Made by a program: the position numbers and the translations under genes. Under the pieces are notes generated by a model. That model saw nothing but the letters and a program-made list of their open reading frames with translations. It was not told the DNA's origin and made no database searches. A stretch of DNA of 38,316 bases from Chloroflexota bacterium (lineage in GTDB: Bacteria; Chloroflexota; Dormibacteria; CF-121): the NCBI GenBank assembly GCA_005880875.1, contig VBJI01000017.1, positions 1 through 38,316 on the forward strand, read 5' to 3'. Shown here one piece after another: positions 7,388 to 16,062 of the stretch (within the stretch, counting starts at the first letter, position 1; each line of letters opens with the position of its first letter).

Positions 7388-9043
7388 CTGAGACTTCGAC
7401 TCGCGACCCGCGGCAGCCAGCTTGCGATGATCCAGGCGCAGCTGGCCGCCGATGCCCTGAGGCGACGCTTCCCCGAACACGAATTCGAGCTCACCCCGAT
7501 GACGACCCACGCCGACCGGCATCCGTCGATGCGGCTCAGCGACGCGCCCCGGGAGGGGGTCTTCGTCCAGGAGCTCGAGCAGGCGTTACTGGACGGCGGG
7601 GCCGAGCTCGCCGTGCACTCCGCGAAAGACCTCCCCACGCTGGCCACGCCGTCCCTGACGATCGCCGCCTTTCTTCCTCGCGCCGACGCGCGCGATGCCT
7701 TGATCGCCCGTGAGCCCGCCCAGCTGGGCACGCTCCCGCCCGGCAGCCGGATCGGGACCGGCAGCCCGCGGCGGGCGGCGCAGCTGGCCGCGCTGCGGCC
7801 GGATCTGCGGGCGGTCGACATCCGGGGAAACGTGGATACCCGACTGCGCCGCCTGCGGGAAGGGGCCGTCGACGCGCTCATCCTGGCCGCGGCCGGGCTG
7901 GAGCGGCTCGGACGGCTGAGCGAGGTCCATCAACTGCTGCCCTTCGACGTCATGCTGCCGGCGCCGGGCCAGGGCGCGCTCGCGCTGCAGGCGCTCGAAG
8001 GCAGCGAGGCGGCGCGGCTGGCGGCGCAGCTCGATGACCCTCCCACCCGCCGGGCGGTGAGTGCCGAACGCGAGCTGCTGCGACGCCTGGGCGGCGGCTG
8101 TCTCTCTGCCATCGGCGCCTACGCGCGGGTCGAGGACAACCGGTTGGTGCTCGACGCCGTCGTGCTGGCGGTGGACGGCCGGCGGGTACTCCGCGCACAG
8201 GCCGAAGGCGCCGACGACGCCCAGGTCGTCGAGGAGGTCAGCGACGGGCTGGACGCGCAGGGCGCCCGCCGGTTATTGCGGGGCGCGCCCAGCGCAGGAC
8301 CGCTGGACGGCTTGCGGGTGATGGTGACCCGCGCCGACCAGCAAGCCGCCGCCCTGGTGCAGGCGCTCGAAGCGCAGGGGGCCGTCGCCGTCGTCTGCCC
8401 GGTGATCGAGATCGAGCCGATCGGGGTCGACCCGGACCGGCTCCGTCTCGACCAGTACGACTGGCTGGTGCTGACCAGCGCGAACGGGGTGGACCGGCTG
8501 GTTGCGCTCGGATCGCTGGCCGAGGGGCGCGTTCCCGCACATATAAAGGTTGCGGCAATCGGCCCGCAAACCGCGGCCCGGCTTCTCGAGCACGGGGTGC
8601 GAGCCACGATCGTCCCCGCGCGGTATGTCGCCGAGGAGCTGGCGGATTCGCTGATCCGAGTGACCGAGTCTGGGGCCCGCGTCCTGCTGGCTCGGGCCGC
8701 CGGCGCCCGAGATGCCCTGCCGCAACGACTGACGGAGCACGGCGCGCAGGTCACCGTCGTCGAGACCTATCGCGCGGTCGCGCCCGCTGGGACCCGCCAG
8801 CAGCTGGCCGAGCGGATCTCCGGCGTCGACATGGTCACCTTTACCAGCTCGTCCGCCGTGCGCCACTTCGTGGAAGCGCTCGACGGCGTCCTTTCCAGCT
8901 CCGTCCTGGTCGCCTGCATCGGTCCGATCACGGCGCAGTCCGCGAGCGATCTCGGACTGCGGGTTGATATCATCGCCCAGGAGTACACGACGCGCGGATT
9001 GGTCGACGCCATCGTGCGCAGCCGAACTTCGCTATCAGCATGA
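7388..9043 (+). CDS. hemC-hemD: Fused porphobilinogen deaminase / uroporphyrinogen-III synthase
   Basis: A 551-residue fusion for two successive haem steps. HemC (about 1-290) polymerises four porphobilinogens: the N-terminal RLATRGSQLA, the catalytic Asp81 in HSAKDLP, TGSPRR, and Cys238 in GGGCLSA, which carries the dipyrromethane cofactor. HemD (about 300-551) closes and inverts ring D: VMVTRADQQA, LTSANGVD and FTSSSAVRHF are visible. Start: HemC homology begins at once after CTG 7388, the only start-like codon between the in-frame TAA of the previous gene and ATG 7427, which would cut off the conserved first strand. I therefore choose CTG. The stop overlaps hemB by ATGA. Confidence 0.9.
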   Translation: MRLRLATRGSQLAMIQAQLAADALRRRFPEHEFELTPMTTHADRHPSMRLSDAPREGVFVQELEQALLDGGAELAVHSAKDLPTLATPSLTIAAFLPRADARDALIAREPAQLGTLPPGSRIGTGSPRRAAQLAALRPDLRAVDIRGNVDTRLRRLREGAVDALILAAAGLERLGRLSEVHQLLPFDVMLPAPGQGALALQALEGSEAARLAAQLDDPPTRRAVSAERELLRRLGGGCLSAIGAYARVEDNRLVLDAVVLAVDGRRVLRAQAEGADDAQVVEEVSDGLDAQGARRLLRGAPSAGPLDGLRVMVTRADQQAAALVQALEAQGAVAVVCPVIEIEPIGVDPDRLRLDQYDWLVLTSANGVDRLVALGSLAEGRVPAHIKVAAIGPQTAARLLEHGVRATIVPARYVAEELADSLIRVTESGARVLLARAAGARDALPQRLTEHGAQVTVVETYRAVAPAGTRQQLAERISGVDMVTFTSSSAVRHFVEALDGVLSSSVLVACIGPITAQSASDLGLRVDIIAQEYTTRGLVDAIVRSRTSLSA

Positions 9044-10032
9044 GCTTTCCCACTGAACGCCCCCGCCGGTTGCGGTCGCGACCGGCGCTTCGCCGCCTCT
9101 CGCGCGAAACGCAAATCGCGCCACAGGACCTGATCTATCCGCTCTTCGTCAGGGACGCGATCGATGAGCCGCGGCCGATCGAGGCGATGCCGGGCCAGCA
9201 GCAACACACGCTCGACTCGCTCACCCGTGAGGTGGAGGCCGCGATCAGAGTCGGCGTCGGTGGCTTCGTGCTCTTTGGCATCCCGGAACAAAAGGACGCC
9301 CAGGGATCGGCTGCGTGGGCCGACGACGGGATCGTGCAGCGGGCGCTGCGCCAGCTTCGGGATGCGTTCGGCGCCGATCCGCTCCTGGCCGCCGATCTCT
9401 GCCTCTGCGAGTACACCGACCACGGCCACTGCGGTGTCCTGCAGGGGGACATCGTGGCGAACGACCCGACGCTTGAGATTTACCAGCGGATCGCGGTTTC
9501 GCAGGCGGCGGCCGGCGCGGACGTGATCGCGCCCTCGGGGATGATGGATGGCCAGGTGGGCGCGATCCGCGCGGCGCTCGATGGCGCCGGCTACACCGAT
9601 CGCGCGATCCTGGCCTACGCGGCGAAATACGCCTCCGCGTTCTACGGACCGTTCCGGGAGGCCGCCGGCTCGGCGCCGCGGTTCGGTGACCGGCGTGGGT
9701 ACCAGATGGATTCGGCGAACGTGCGCGAGGCCGTCCGCGAAGCGCGCCTCGACGTCGCGGAAGGCGCCGATATCGTGATGGTCAAGCCGGCGCTGGCGTT
9801 TCTCGACGTGATTCGGGCCGTCGCCCAGGCGACCGACGTGCCGGTTGCCGCCTACAACGTCAGCGGCGAGTACGCCATGGTGAAGGCCGCTGCCGCCAAC
9901 GGCTGGATCGACGAGCGGCGCGTCCTGCGCGAGATCCTGCTGGGCATCCGGCGCGCCGGCGCCCAGATGATCCTGACCTACCACGCGAAAGAGGCCGCCG
10001 CCGACATCCCCTGCTGGGACGAGATCGGGTGA
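9040..10032 (+). CDS. hemB: Delta-aminolevulinic acid dehydratase (porphobilinogen synthase)
   Basis: A complete 330-residue HemB, condensing two 5-aminolevulinates to porphobilinogen, the substrate of the preceding HemC. The two active-site lysines are Lys196 (AAKYASAFYGPF) and Lys249 (MVKPALAFLD). Cys121, Cys123 and Cys131 in LCLCEYTDHGHCG indicate the zinc-dependent type of metal site. It starts ATG, overlapping hemCD by ATGA, and ends overlapping the cyclophilin gene by GTGA, so translation is probably coupled along the run. Confidence 0.96.
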   Translation: MSFPTERPRRLRSRPALRRLSRETQIAPQDLIYPLFVRDAIDEPRPIEAMPGQQQHTLDSLTREVEAAIRVGVGGFVLFGIPEQKDAQGSAAWADDGIVQRALRQLRDAFGADPLLAADLCLCEYTDHGHCGVLQGDIVANDPTLEIYQRIAVSQAAAGADVIAPSGMMDGQVGAIRAALDGAGYTDRAILAYAAKYASAFYGPFREAAGSAPRFGDRRGYQMDSANVREAVREARLDVAEGADIVMVKPALAFLDVIRAVAQATDVPVAAYNVSGEYAMVKAAAANGWIDERRVLREILLGIRRAGAQMILTYHAKEAAADIPCWDEIG

Positions 10033-10730
10033 ACCAGGTCCCCAGACGCGTTCCGCAGATGCTGGCGACGCTGGCGATCCTCGCGGTCGCTATACTCGCG
10101 TTCTCTTTCTATGTTGGACGCAATGTCGGCAGCACGCCCGGGACAGCCCCAACCCCGACCCCGAGCGCGGCGACCGCGGTGAGCGCCGCGAGCTGTGGGT
10201 CGCTGAGCTTCGGCGCGGCCCTGGCGCCGACCGCGGGGAACGCCGGGAAGAAGAGTTTCAGCGCCGCGCCGCCGATGACGATCAACACCGGGCACCATTT
10301 TCTGGCGACGATCAAGACCGCCAAGGGCACCATCACGCTCTGCCTCGATCCGACGCTGGCGCCGAACACGGTCAACAACTTCGTCTTTCTGGCCCGCAAC
10401 CAGTTTTACGATGGGCTGAAGTTCCATCGGGTCGAGTCCAGCTTCGTCATCCAGGGCGGCGACCCCCTGGGCACCGGCTCGGGAGGCCCCGGCTACAAGT
10501 TCAACGACGAGCCGGTGAAGGGTGAGTACACCGCCGGCGCCGTGGCGATGGCCAACTCGGGGGCGAATACGAACGGCAGCCAGTTCTTCGTCTGCACCGT
10601 GGACGATAGCAAGAAGCTGGCCAAGAGCTACAACCTGTTCGGCTACGTCCAGACCGGGATGGACGTCGTCCTGAAGATAGCCGTGGGCGACGTCATGACC
10701 TCCGTCACGGTCCAGGAACAGGTCAGCTAG
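10029..10730 (+). CDS. Membrane-anchored cyclophilin-type peptidyl-prolyl isomerase
   Basis: A 233-residue protein with an N-terminal membrane anchor (about residues 10-30), a Thr/Pro linker (35-50), and a cyclophilin domain (about 95-230). The domain shows FHRVESSFVIQGGDP, the active-site Arg/Phe region, and SQFFVCT. It would help fold exported proteins at the outer face of the membrane. It starts GTG overlapping the hemB stop. There is no link to haem synthesis apart from position. Confidence 0.88.
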   Translation: MNQVPRRVPQMLATLAILAVAILAFSFYVGRNVGSTPGTAPTPTPSAATAVSAASCGSLSFGAALAPTAGNAGKKSFSAAPPMTINTGHHFLATIKTAKGTITLCLDPTLAPNTVNNFVFLARNQFYDGLKFHRVESSFVIQGGDPLGTGSGGPGYKFNDEPVKGEYTAGAVAMANSGANTNGSQFFVCTVDDSKKLAKSYNLFGYVQTGMDVVLKIAVGDVMTSVTVQEQVS

Positions 10731-10770
10731 GCTCTCAACCGATCCTCAGCTGATGGTTCCGAACCGGGCG

Positions 10771-10776
10771 TATAAT
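10771..10776 (+). promoter_or_regulatory. -10 box upstream of tatA
   Basis: A perfect TATAAT, 24 bases before the tatA ATG. A ribosome binding site, GAAGGAA, lies between them. The -35 region is weak. It marks a separate promoter for the tat genes after the haem run. Confidence 0.55.
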
Positions 10777-10799
10777 GGGCCGCGAAGGAAACCTCTTTA

Positions 10800-11045
10800 A
10801 TGCCATTTATCGGTGGCGGCCACTTCTGGATCATTCTTCTGGTCCTCGCCATCATCCTCATCATTTATGGGCCGGGCAAGCTCCCCGAGGTGGGTGGTGC
10901 GATTGGCCGCGGCATTCGAGAGTTTCGCAAGGCCTCAACGGATCTGACGGACGAGATCAAGAAGACGGCACAACCATCCTCGACGCCGGAGCAGGCGTCC
11001 AGCCAGCCGACCGACGTAAAGCCACCGACCGATAGCAAGGCCTGA
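10800..11045 (+). CDS. tatA: Sec-independent translocase subunit TatA
   Basis: An 81-residue protein with one membrane helix (residues 8-23), the hinge glycine in YGPGKLPEVGG, an amphipathic helix (GIREFRKA) and a polar tail. TatA oligomerises to form the route for folded, twin-arginine-tagged proteins across the membrane. GAAGGAA precedes ATG. It lies directly before tatC. Confidence 0.93.
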   Translation: MPFIGGGHFWIILLVLAIILIIYGPGKLPEVGGAIGRGIREFRKASTDLTDEIKKTAQPSSTPEQASSQPTDVKPPTDSKA

Positions 11046-11050
11046 CCGAT

Positions 11051-11068
11051 ACAGGGGCCGGGCCCTGT
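11051..11068 (+). repeat. Hairpin between tatA and tatC
   Basis: ACAGGG and CCCTGT separated by six bases (GCCGGG) form a GC-rich stem ending four bases before the tatC ATG. No T-run follows, so it is not an obvious terminator. It could damp tatC translation or processing relative to tatA, which cells need in excess. Confidence 0.4.
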
Positions 11069-11072
11069 AACG

Positions 11073-11813
11073 ATGGCAAAGCCAAAGCTTGTTCCCGTCG
11101 ACCAGGACCGGCGGATGACCGTGCTGGAGCACCTCGAAGAGCTTCGCCGGGTGCTGATCATCTCGCTGATCGCCTGGGCCGTGGGTACCATCGTCGGATT
11201 CGCCCTGTCCGGCTTCGTGCTCGAGATCCTGCTCAGGCCGGTGCGGTCTGTCATCGGTGGCCAGCACATCGTGTATTTCACCGGGCCGGTCGACAAGTTC
11301 TTCCTCTACTTCAAGGTCGGGATCTTCACCGGCTTCATCCTGTCGAGCCCGGTCATCCTGTGGCAGGTGTGGACGTTCGTCGCTCCAGGACTGCACCGCA
11401 ATGAGCGCCGCTTTGCGGTGGGCTTCGTCGCCTCGGCGGTCGGACTCTTTATCGCGGGGATCCTCTTTGCGTTCTTCGCGATGCCGATCGCCCTCCGCTT
11501 CCTGACGGGCTTCGGGAGCAGCGACATCCAGTACCTGCCCCTGGCCGATCGCTACATCAACTTCGTGCTGATCGTGATCGCGATCTTCGGCGTCACCTTC
11601 GAGCTGCCGCTGGCGCTCACCATGCTTGGACTGATGGGAATCGTCACGCCCGCGTTTCTGCGACATCGCCGGCTCTGGTTCTGGGTGGGGATCTTCATCG
11701 GCGCGAACCTCTTTACCCCGGGGGTCGACCCGTTCACCCCGCTGCTGTTAGCGGTCCCGCTGATCATTCTGTTCGAAGCCAGCATCCTCGTGATCGCCGC
11801 TCTGCGAAGATAG
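11073..11813 (+). CDS. tatC: Sec-independent translocase subunit TatC
   Basis: A 246-residue polytopic protein with six predicted membrane helices, the receptor for twin-arginine signal peptides. Family features are the N-terminal [23 protein letters not shown], and [12 protein letters not shown] in the first cytoplasmic and periplasmic loops. It stops with TAG. It forms a unit with tatA; no tatB is visible here, as in minimal TatAC systems. Confidence 0.94.
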   Translation: MAKPKLVPVDQDRRMTVLEHLEELRRVLIISLIAWAVGTIVGFALSGFVLEILLRPVRSVIGGQHIVYFTGPVDKFFLYFKVGIFTGFILSSPVILWQVWTFVAPGLHRNERRFAVGFVASAVGLFIAGILFAFFAMPIALRFLTGFGSSDIQYLPLADRYINFVLIVIAIFGVTFELPLALTMLGLMGIVTPAFLRHRRLWFWVGIFIGANLFTPGVDPFTPLLLAVPLIILFEASILVIAALRR

Positions 11814-11818
11814 TCCCC

Positions 11819-12547
11819 TTGGCTCAGACGCGACCTGACGGCCGCAAGCCGGACCAGCTACGGCCGGTGAAGATCGAAACCGGTGTCAACCTCTATGCCG
11901 AGGGGTCGGCCCTGATCAACATGGGCGACACGCGGGTGCTCTGCACGGCGAGCTGGGACGACAAGCCACCGCCACACAAGAAGGGCAGCGGGGAAGGCTG
12001 GGTCACGGGCGAGTATTCGATGCTGCCGCGGGCGACGCAAACCCGTACCGCCCGGGAGGCCCGCACCGGCCGGATCGATGGCCGCAGCCAGGAGATCCAG
12101 CGGCTGATCGGCCGCGCGCTGCGGGCGGCGGTCGACATGCCCCTGATGGGGGAGCGGACCATCATGGTGGACTGCGACGTGCTGCAAGCCGACGGCGGCA
12201 CCCGGACGGCGTCGATCACGGGGGGATTCGTGGCCCTGCACCTCGCACTGCAAAAGGCCGTCGAGCGCAATCTGTTGCGGGTGCTCCCGATCCGGCACTT
12301 TGTGTCGGCGGTGAGCGTCGGGATCGTGCAGGGCCAGCCGCGGCTGGACCTGAACTACCTGGAAGACTTCGCCGCCCAGACCGATATGAATTGTGTCCTG
12401 GCCGAGGACGGCCGCTTCATCGAGATCCAGGGGACGGCGGAACAGGAGCCCTTCAAGCCGGAGGAGATGGACCAGATGCTGAAGCTGGCGATCAAGGGTT
12501 CCGCCGAGCTCGTCGAGGCGCAGAAGAAGGCACTGAAGCTGCGCTGA
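11819..12547 (+). CDS. rph: Ribonuclease PH
   Basis: A 242-residue phosphorolytic 3'-5' exonuclease that trims tRNA 3' ends. Typical segments are [15 protein letters not shown] at the N-terminus, the phosphate-binding [22 protein letters not shown] region, and [17 protein letters not shown]. The start is TTG at 11819, five bases after tatC, without a good ribosome binding site. The stop codon overlaps the rdgB start by CTGA. Confidence 0.94.
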   Translation: MAQTRPDGRKPDQLRPVKIETGVNLYAEGSALINMGDTRVLCTASWDDKPPPHKKGSGEGWVTGEYSMLPRATQTRTAREARTGRIDGRSQEIQRLIGRALRAAVDMPLMGERTIMVDCDVLQADGGTRTASITGGFVALHLALQKAVERNLLRVLPIRHFVSAVSVGIVQGQPRLDLNYLEDFAAQTDMNCVLAEDGRFIEIQGTAEQEPFKPEEMDQMLKLAIKGSAELVEAQKKALKLR

Positions 12548-13164
12548 ACCGGCTACTTCTCGCGACGACGAACCAGGGAAAACTTCGCGAAATCCGCTCC
12601 ATCCTGGGCGAGCTGCCGATGGAGCTGGTCTCGCCGGACCAGCTCGGCATCCGGTTCGAGGTCGAGGAGGACGGCGTCACCTACCTCGACAATGCGCGCA
12701 AGAAGGCCGAGGCGGGCCGCCGGTTGACCGGCCTGCCGACCCTGGCGGATGACTCGGGGCTCGAGGTCCCGCTGCTGGAGGGCAAGCCGGGCGTGCAGTC
12801 GGCCTACTTCGCGGGCGTCGAGCACTACGGCGATGGTCCGGCCCTGGTGGGGGCGCTGCTCACCGCGCTCGGCGACGAGGCCGGCCATTCGCCGGCGGCG
12901 CGATTTCGATGTACCGCCGTGCTGGTCCTGCCTGATGGTCGCGAGTTCGTGGGCGAGGGCGTCCTGGCGGGCACGATCGCGTCCGAACCCAGAGGAACGA
13001 ACGGCTTCGGGTTCGACCCGGTCTTTCGCCTCGCCGACGGACGTCAGCTGGCCGAGCTCTCGAGCGACGAGAAGAATCTGCTGAGCCACCGGGCGCGGGC
13101 GCTCAACGCCCTGGAGGTGCACGGCGCCTTCGATGCGGCGCTGTCCGCCGCCGAGTCATCCTGA
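12544..13164 (+). CDS. rdgB: RdgB/HAM1 family non-canonical purine NTP pyrophosphatase
   Basis: A 206-residue house-cleaning enzyme that hydrolyses ITP, XTP and dITP. It shows [14 protein letters not shown] at the N-terminus, [30 protein letters not shown], and [15 protein letters not shown] near the end. The conserved start lies directly at CTG 12544, which overlaps the rph stop as CTGA in the same way ATGA and GTGA link other genes here. The next upstream GTG would overlap rph by over 150 bases and add unrelated residues. CTG is therefore the likely start. The rph-rdgB pairing is common in bacteria. Confidence 0.9.
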   Translation: MNRLLLATTNQGKLREIRSILGELPMELVSPDQLGIRFEVEEDGVTYLDNARKKAEAGRRLTGLPTLADDSGLEVPLLEGKPGVQSAYFAGVEHYGDGPALVGALLTALGDEAGHSPAARFRCTAVLVLPDGREFVGEGVLAGTIASEPRGTNGFGFDPVFRLADGRQLAELSSDEKNLLSHRARALNALEVHGAFDAALSAAESS

Positions 13165-13165
13165 G

Positions 13166-13957
13166 ATGCTGCGGGCCTCGTTCCTCTATCTGTCGGCCAG
13201 CTTCGACCATCTGGGCGAAAACGTGACTGAGGAGAAGGCGGCGCGGGCCGCGACGGAAGACTACCTCGCCGCCTTCGAGCGGATCGCCGGCGAGCGGCTG
13301 AATGCCAACGTCTCGGTCAAGCTGACCCAGCTCGGCCTCGATATCTCGCCGGATCTATGCCGGGAGCTCTTGACCCGGATCGTCCAGCGAGCTCAGCAGC
13401 TCGACAACTTCGTGCGGATCGACATGGAAGGTTCCGCCTACACGCAGCGCACGCTCGACCTGGTGCTCGAGGTGCATCAGACGTATCCGAACTGCGGCGT
13501 GGTGCTGCAGAGCTACCTGTACCGGACGATGGACGATATCGCGCGGGTCAACGCGGCCCGAGTCCGGGTGCGGCTGGTGAAGGGGGCCTACGACGAGCCA
13601 GCGGCGGTGGCCTTCCCGAAGAAGGCCGACGTCGATGCGAACTTCGCGGCGGCGATGGAACAGCTCCTGGCGAAGGGCACCTATCCGGCGATCGCCACCC
13701 ACGACGAGCGGTTGATCGAGGCCACCAGGCGATTCGCTCGCGAGCGTGAGATCGCCCCTGACCGGTACGAATTCCAGATGCTCTATGGCATTCGTCGGGA
13801 TCTCCAGGATCGGCTGCTGCGCGAGGGCTATCGGGTCCGGGTCTACGTCCCCTACGGCACCGAGTGGTATCCGTACCTGATGCGGCGGCTGGCCGAACGC
13901 CCGGCGAACCTACTCTTTCTGGTCCGCAGTGTCATCCGGGAGCGCCGGGCCGCCTGA
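13166..13957 (+). CDS. Proline dehydrogenase lacking about 45 residues near the N-terminus
   Basis: A flavoenzyme oxidising proline to pyrroline-5-carboxylate. The body is normal: FDHLGENVT, VSVKLTQLGLD, FVRIDMEGSAYT, RVRLVKGAYDEP, AIATHDERLIE, QMLYGIRRDLQ and the C-terminal YVPYGTEWYPYLMRRLAERPAN. The first residues, MLRASFLYLSAS, resemble the usual start of bacterial ProDH. However, the 45 or so residues that normally follow, with the first helices and the GETLDEAL region, are absent; the text jumps in frame to FDHLGENV at about 13,199. The product has 263 residues rather than about 305. It starts two bases after rdgB. Function is doubtful as written; a misassembly is possible. It overlaps the convergent membrane-protein gene by 48 bases. 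Confidence 0.85.
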   Translation: MLRASFLYLSASFDHLGENVTEEKAARAATEDYLAAFERIAGERLNANVSVKLTQLGLDISPDLCRELLTRIVQRAQQLDNFVRIDMEGSAYTQRTLDLVLEVHQTYPNCGVVLQSYLYRTMDDIARVNAARVRVRLVKGAYDEPAAVAFPKKADVDANFAAAMEQLLAKGTYPAIATHDERLIEATRRFAREREIAPDRYEFQMLYGIRRDLQDRLLREGYRVRVYVPYGTEWYPYLMRRLAERPANLLFLVRSVIRERRAA

Positions 13958-14185
13958 TCCGGGCGGGTTCGGCTCGCCCGGTTTGGTCGCAAACTCGACT
14001 TTCGCCTGAGGCGGCGGCGGCACCCGGTGGCCGAAGAGGCCGCCGAACCACATCAGGAAGCCAAACGCCAGCCCGCGAAACTCGCTCTTTCGCCAGCTAT
14101 CCGTGTAGCGATAGCGCTCGAACCGGCGGAAGGCAACGAGTGCCGCGATGGCGATCACGACGATGGCGATCAACACGGGGATCAT
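13910..14185 (-). CDS. Small hypothetical membrane protein
   Basis: A 91-residue protein beginning MIPVLIAIVVIAIAALVAFRR: one N-terminal membrane helix followed by a basic segment, a second weakly hydrophobic stretch (GLAFGFLMWFGGLFG) and a Pro-rich tail. I recognise no family. It is just downstream of tRNA-Pro on the same strand and convergent with proline dehydrogenase. I chose the ATG at 14185 because residues before it read into the tRNA. Confidence 0.5.
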   Translation of the reverse strand: MIPVLIAIVVIAIAALVAFRRFERYRYTDSWRKSEFRGLAFGFLMWFGGLFGHRVPPPPQAKVEFATKPGEPNPPGSGGPALPDDTADQKE

Positions 14186-14201
14186 GGATTGGTCTTGCGA
14201 A

Positions 14202-14276
14202 TCGGGGCGGAGGGATTCGAACCCTCGACTTCTTGCTCCCAAAGCAAGCGCGCTAACCAGGCTGCGCCACGCCCCG
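14202..14276 (-). tRNA. tRNA-Pro (anticodon TGG)
   Basis: A full cloverleaf can be drawn: acceptor CGGGGCG/CGCCCCG, D arm GCGC/GCGC, anticodon stem CTTGC/GCAAG with loop TTTGGGA (anticodon TGG), T arm GAGGG/CCCTC with TTCGAAT. The discriminator is A. The CCA end is not encoded and must be added. Confidence 0.95.
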
Positions 14277-14305
14277 CGTGCTGGATTGTACGTCGTCGGC
14301 GGTCG

Positions 14306-15556
14306 CTAGCCGGGCGACGGCACCGTCACCGACAGCTGCTGCGTCCAGTGGTAGCCGCCGTCGGCGGTCGCCTCGATGACGAACTCGCCGGTCGAGTGGC
14401 GAGCCAGCACCCAGCCGGCCGAGGTACTCAAGAACGCGGCGTCGAAGGTCTCGGGCGCGTCCTGGATGGCGCCGGTGCGCTTCAACGTCGCGCCGCCCTG
14501 GGTCGCGATGACGCAGGCGGCCACGTCGGTCGCGGGACCGTCCCCGATGAAGACCGCGTCACCCGGGTCGATGACGCTCATGCTGCCGGGATGGCTGTCC
14601 GGACCGGCAGGCACGCCCGGCATCAGCGCGCCGATCGTGCCGGGCTCGGCCATCACGGTGCGCCAGCTCGTCCAGTTGGCGGTGGCGTAGGCGATATAGG
14701 GGGAATGACCCGCCGCGCCATTTCCGGTGGCCAGCAGCACCCATAATGCGTTCGGCCCAGCGCACTCGATCCGGGCGAACGACGGCAGCCCCTGATCGTG
14801 CCCGTACATTTGCAGCGCCTGGGACCACGTCTGGCCCGCATCGGCGCTGGCGTAGATCGTCGCCGATGCCGTGGCCAGCCAGCCGTGCGATGGATCGCTG
14901 AAGCACACCGTCTGGGGATCGGCCGGGGTGGTCAGCGTGGTCCAGGATTGGCCGCCGTCGCTGGACGTGACCAGAGTTCCAGCCGACGCAGGCATCAGGG
15001 CGCCGTGAACCAGCTGCGCGCCGGTTCCGCCGGCAATGCCCCACCCCTGGGTGGCGCTCACGAAATGAACGGATCGGATGGGTTTTGCGGCTTCGTCGAG
15101 CTCATGCCAGCTGCGGCCACCGTCAGTGGTGCCGAGGAGGTCGTGCAAGCCGACGACCCACCCGGTGGTGGTGCTGATGAAGTCAAGGCCGACATACTCG
15201 TTGGTGGACGAGTACTGCTTGGTCCAGCGCGCGCCGTCGGTCGTCGTAAAAATAGAGCCCGATCCGACCGCCCAGCCGAGCCGCGGCGTCAGCATCTGGA
15301 TGGCGGCCAGCGCCGGGATGAAGGCGGGATCCGTGCCATCCGGCGTTGCGGTGGGTGTGGGCGTGCGGGTTGGCTCGGCGGATGGACTTGTCGAACCGGT
15401 TGGTGTGGGGGTCACGGAAAGGGCCGGAGTTGCGGTGACGGTGGGGCTAGGGCTCGGCCGATTCGCGCTGGCTGTCGTGCAGCCGGCCGACAGCACCGCG
15501 GATGCGGTCATCAATCCGAGGAGCGCGAATGGTGGACGCTGGAGCCTTCCTGGCAT
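14306..15556 (-). CDS. Lipoprotein with BNR/Ycf48-like repeats
   Basis: A 416-residue exported protein. A signal peptide ends in AVLSAGC, a plausible but not ideal lipobox (Cys26). A Ser/Thr/Pro-rich linker follows (about 30-75). The rest is built of repeats of the sialidase BNR/Ycf48 type, with recurring DGGxSW, GWVVG and TTDG motifs, expected to form a beta-propeller. Such propellers bind proteins or sugars at the cell surface; the ligand cannot be inferred. It is divergent from the XRE regulator gene. Confidence 0.8.
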   Translation of the reverse strand: MPGRLQRPPFALLGLMTASAVLSAGCTTASANRPSPSPTVTATPALSVTPTPTGSTSPSAEPTRTPTPTATPDGTDPAFIPALAAIQMLTPRLGWAVGSGSIFTTTDGARWTKQYSSTNEYVGLDFISTTTGWVVGLHDLLGTTDGGRSWHELDEAAKPIRSVHFVSATQGWGIAGGTGAQLVHGALMPASAGTLVTSSDGGQSWTTLTTPADPQTVCFSDPSHGWLATASATIYASADAGQTWSQALQMYGHDQGLPSFARIECAGPNALWVLLATGNGAAGHSPYIAYATANWTSWRTVMAEPGTIGALMPGVPAGPDSHPGSMSVIDPGDAVFIGDGPATDVAACVIATQGGATLKRTGAIQDAPETFDAAFLSTSAGWVLARHSTGEFVIEATADGGYHWTQQLSVTVPSPG

Positions 15557-15610
15557 GCCAGTACGACGACCCCGGCGTCTCAGTCATGCGGCCGCGCAAG
15601 ATGCTATGCT

Positions 15611-15641
15611 ACGCTCACAGCCTATGCCATACGCTCACAGC
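15611..15641. repeat. Two direct repeats of ACGCTCACAGC, 20 bases apart
   Basis: An 11-base sequence at 15611-15621 is repeated exactly at 15631-15641. Each copy is preceded by TATGC or a close variant. The pair straddles the first ATG of the XRE gene, and a 20-base period puts both on nearly the same helix face. It could be an operator for the regulator itself or an incidental duplication. Confidence 0.4.
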
Positions 15642-16052
15642 GAAACACCCGATTCGATCCGCGCCGCCCTGGGTGCGGTGATCCGGCGACGCCGCGAGGA
15701 CGCCGAGCGGTCCCTCAGCGCGCTGGCTCAGGCGGCCGACATGTCGACTGCCTACCTGTCCGAGGTCGAGCGCGGCCTCAAGGACATCTCCACCGACTAG
15801 CTGGTCGCGATCGCCGGAGCCCTCGATCTGGTTGTAGCCGAGCTGTATCTCGAGGTCGCGCAACGACTGGGCAGCCGCGAGGCCATGCAACAGCGGCGCA
15901 GCTGGCCCGAGGACCCACGGATGCAGCTCCGGATTGCGGCCGCCAGTCTGCGCCCGAACGCGCTGCGCAGTGTCGCCGATTTCAGCCTCTATCTCGCGTC
16001 CACCCAATCGATGCCACAGAGGCGGCGCATCGGATTCACCGTCGATCGTTAA
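15624..16052 (+). pseudogene. XRE-family regulator interrupted by an in-frame TAG
   Basis: Codons 1-58 encode a helix-turn-helix (AALGAVIRRRREDAERSLSALAQ, then STAYLSEVERG) of the XRE type, ending ISTD before TAG at 15798-15800. The same frame continues with [16 protein letters not shown], the expected next helix, and stays open to TAA at 16050. The undisturbed gene would have 142 codons. It lies just before clpP, the position of ClgR-like regulators that control clp genes in Actinobacteria, so it may have regulated clpP. TAG is used as a normal stop elsewhere here, so recoding is unlikely. The TAG is followed by C, a context known to allow some readthrough. Confidence 0.8.
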
Positions 16053-16062
16053 GGAGGATTTC

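Noticed and set aside
15798-15800. Amber codon read as pyrrolysine or another amino acid
   Set aside because: TAG ends the first gene and tatC normally in this window, no pylTSBCD genes are seen, and XRE regulators have no known recoded residue.
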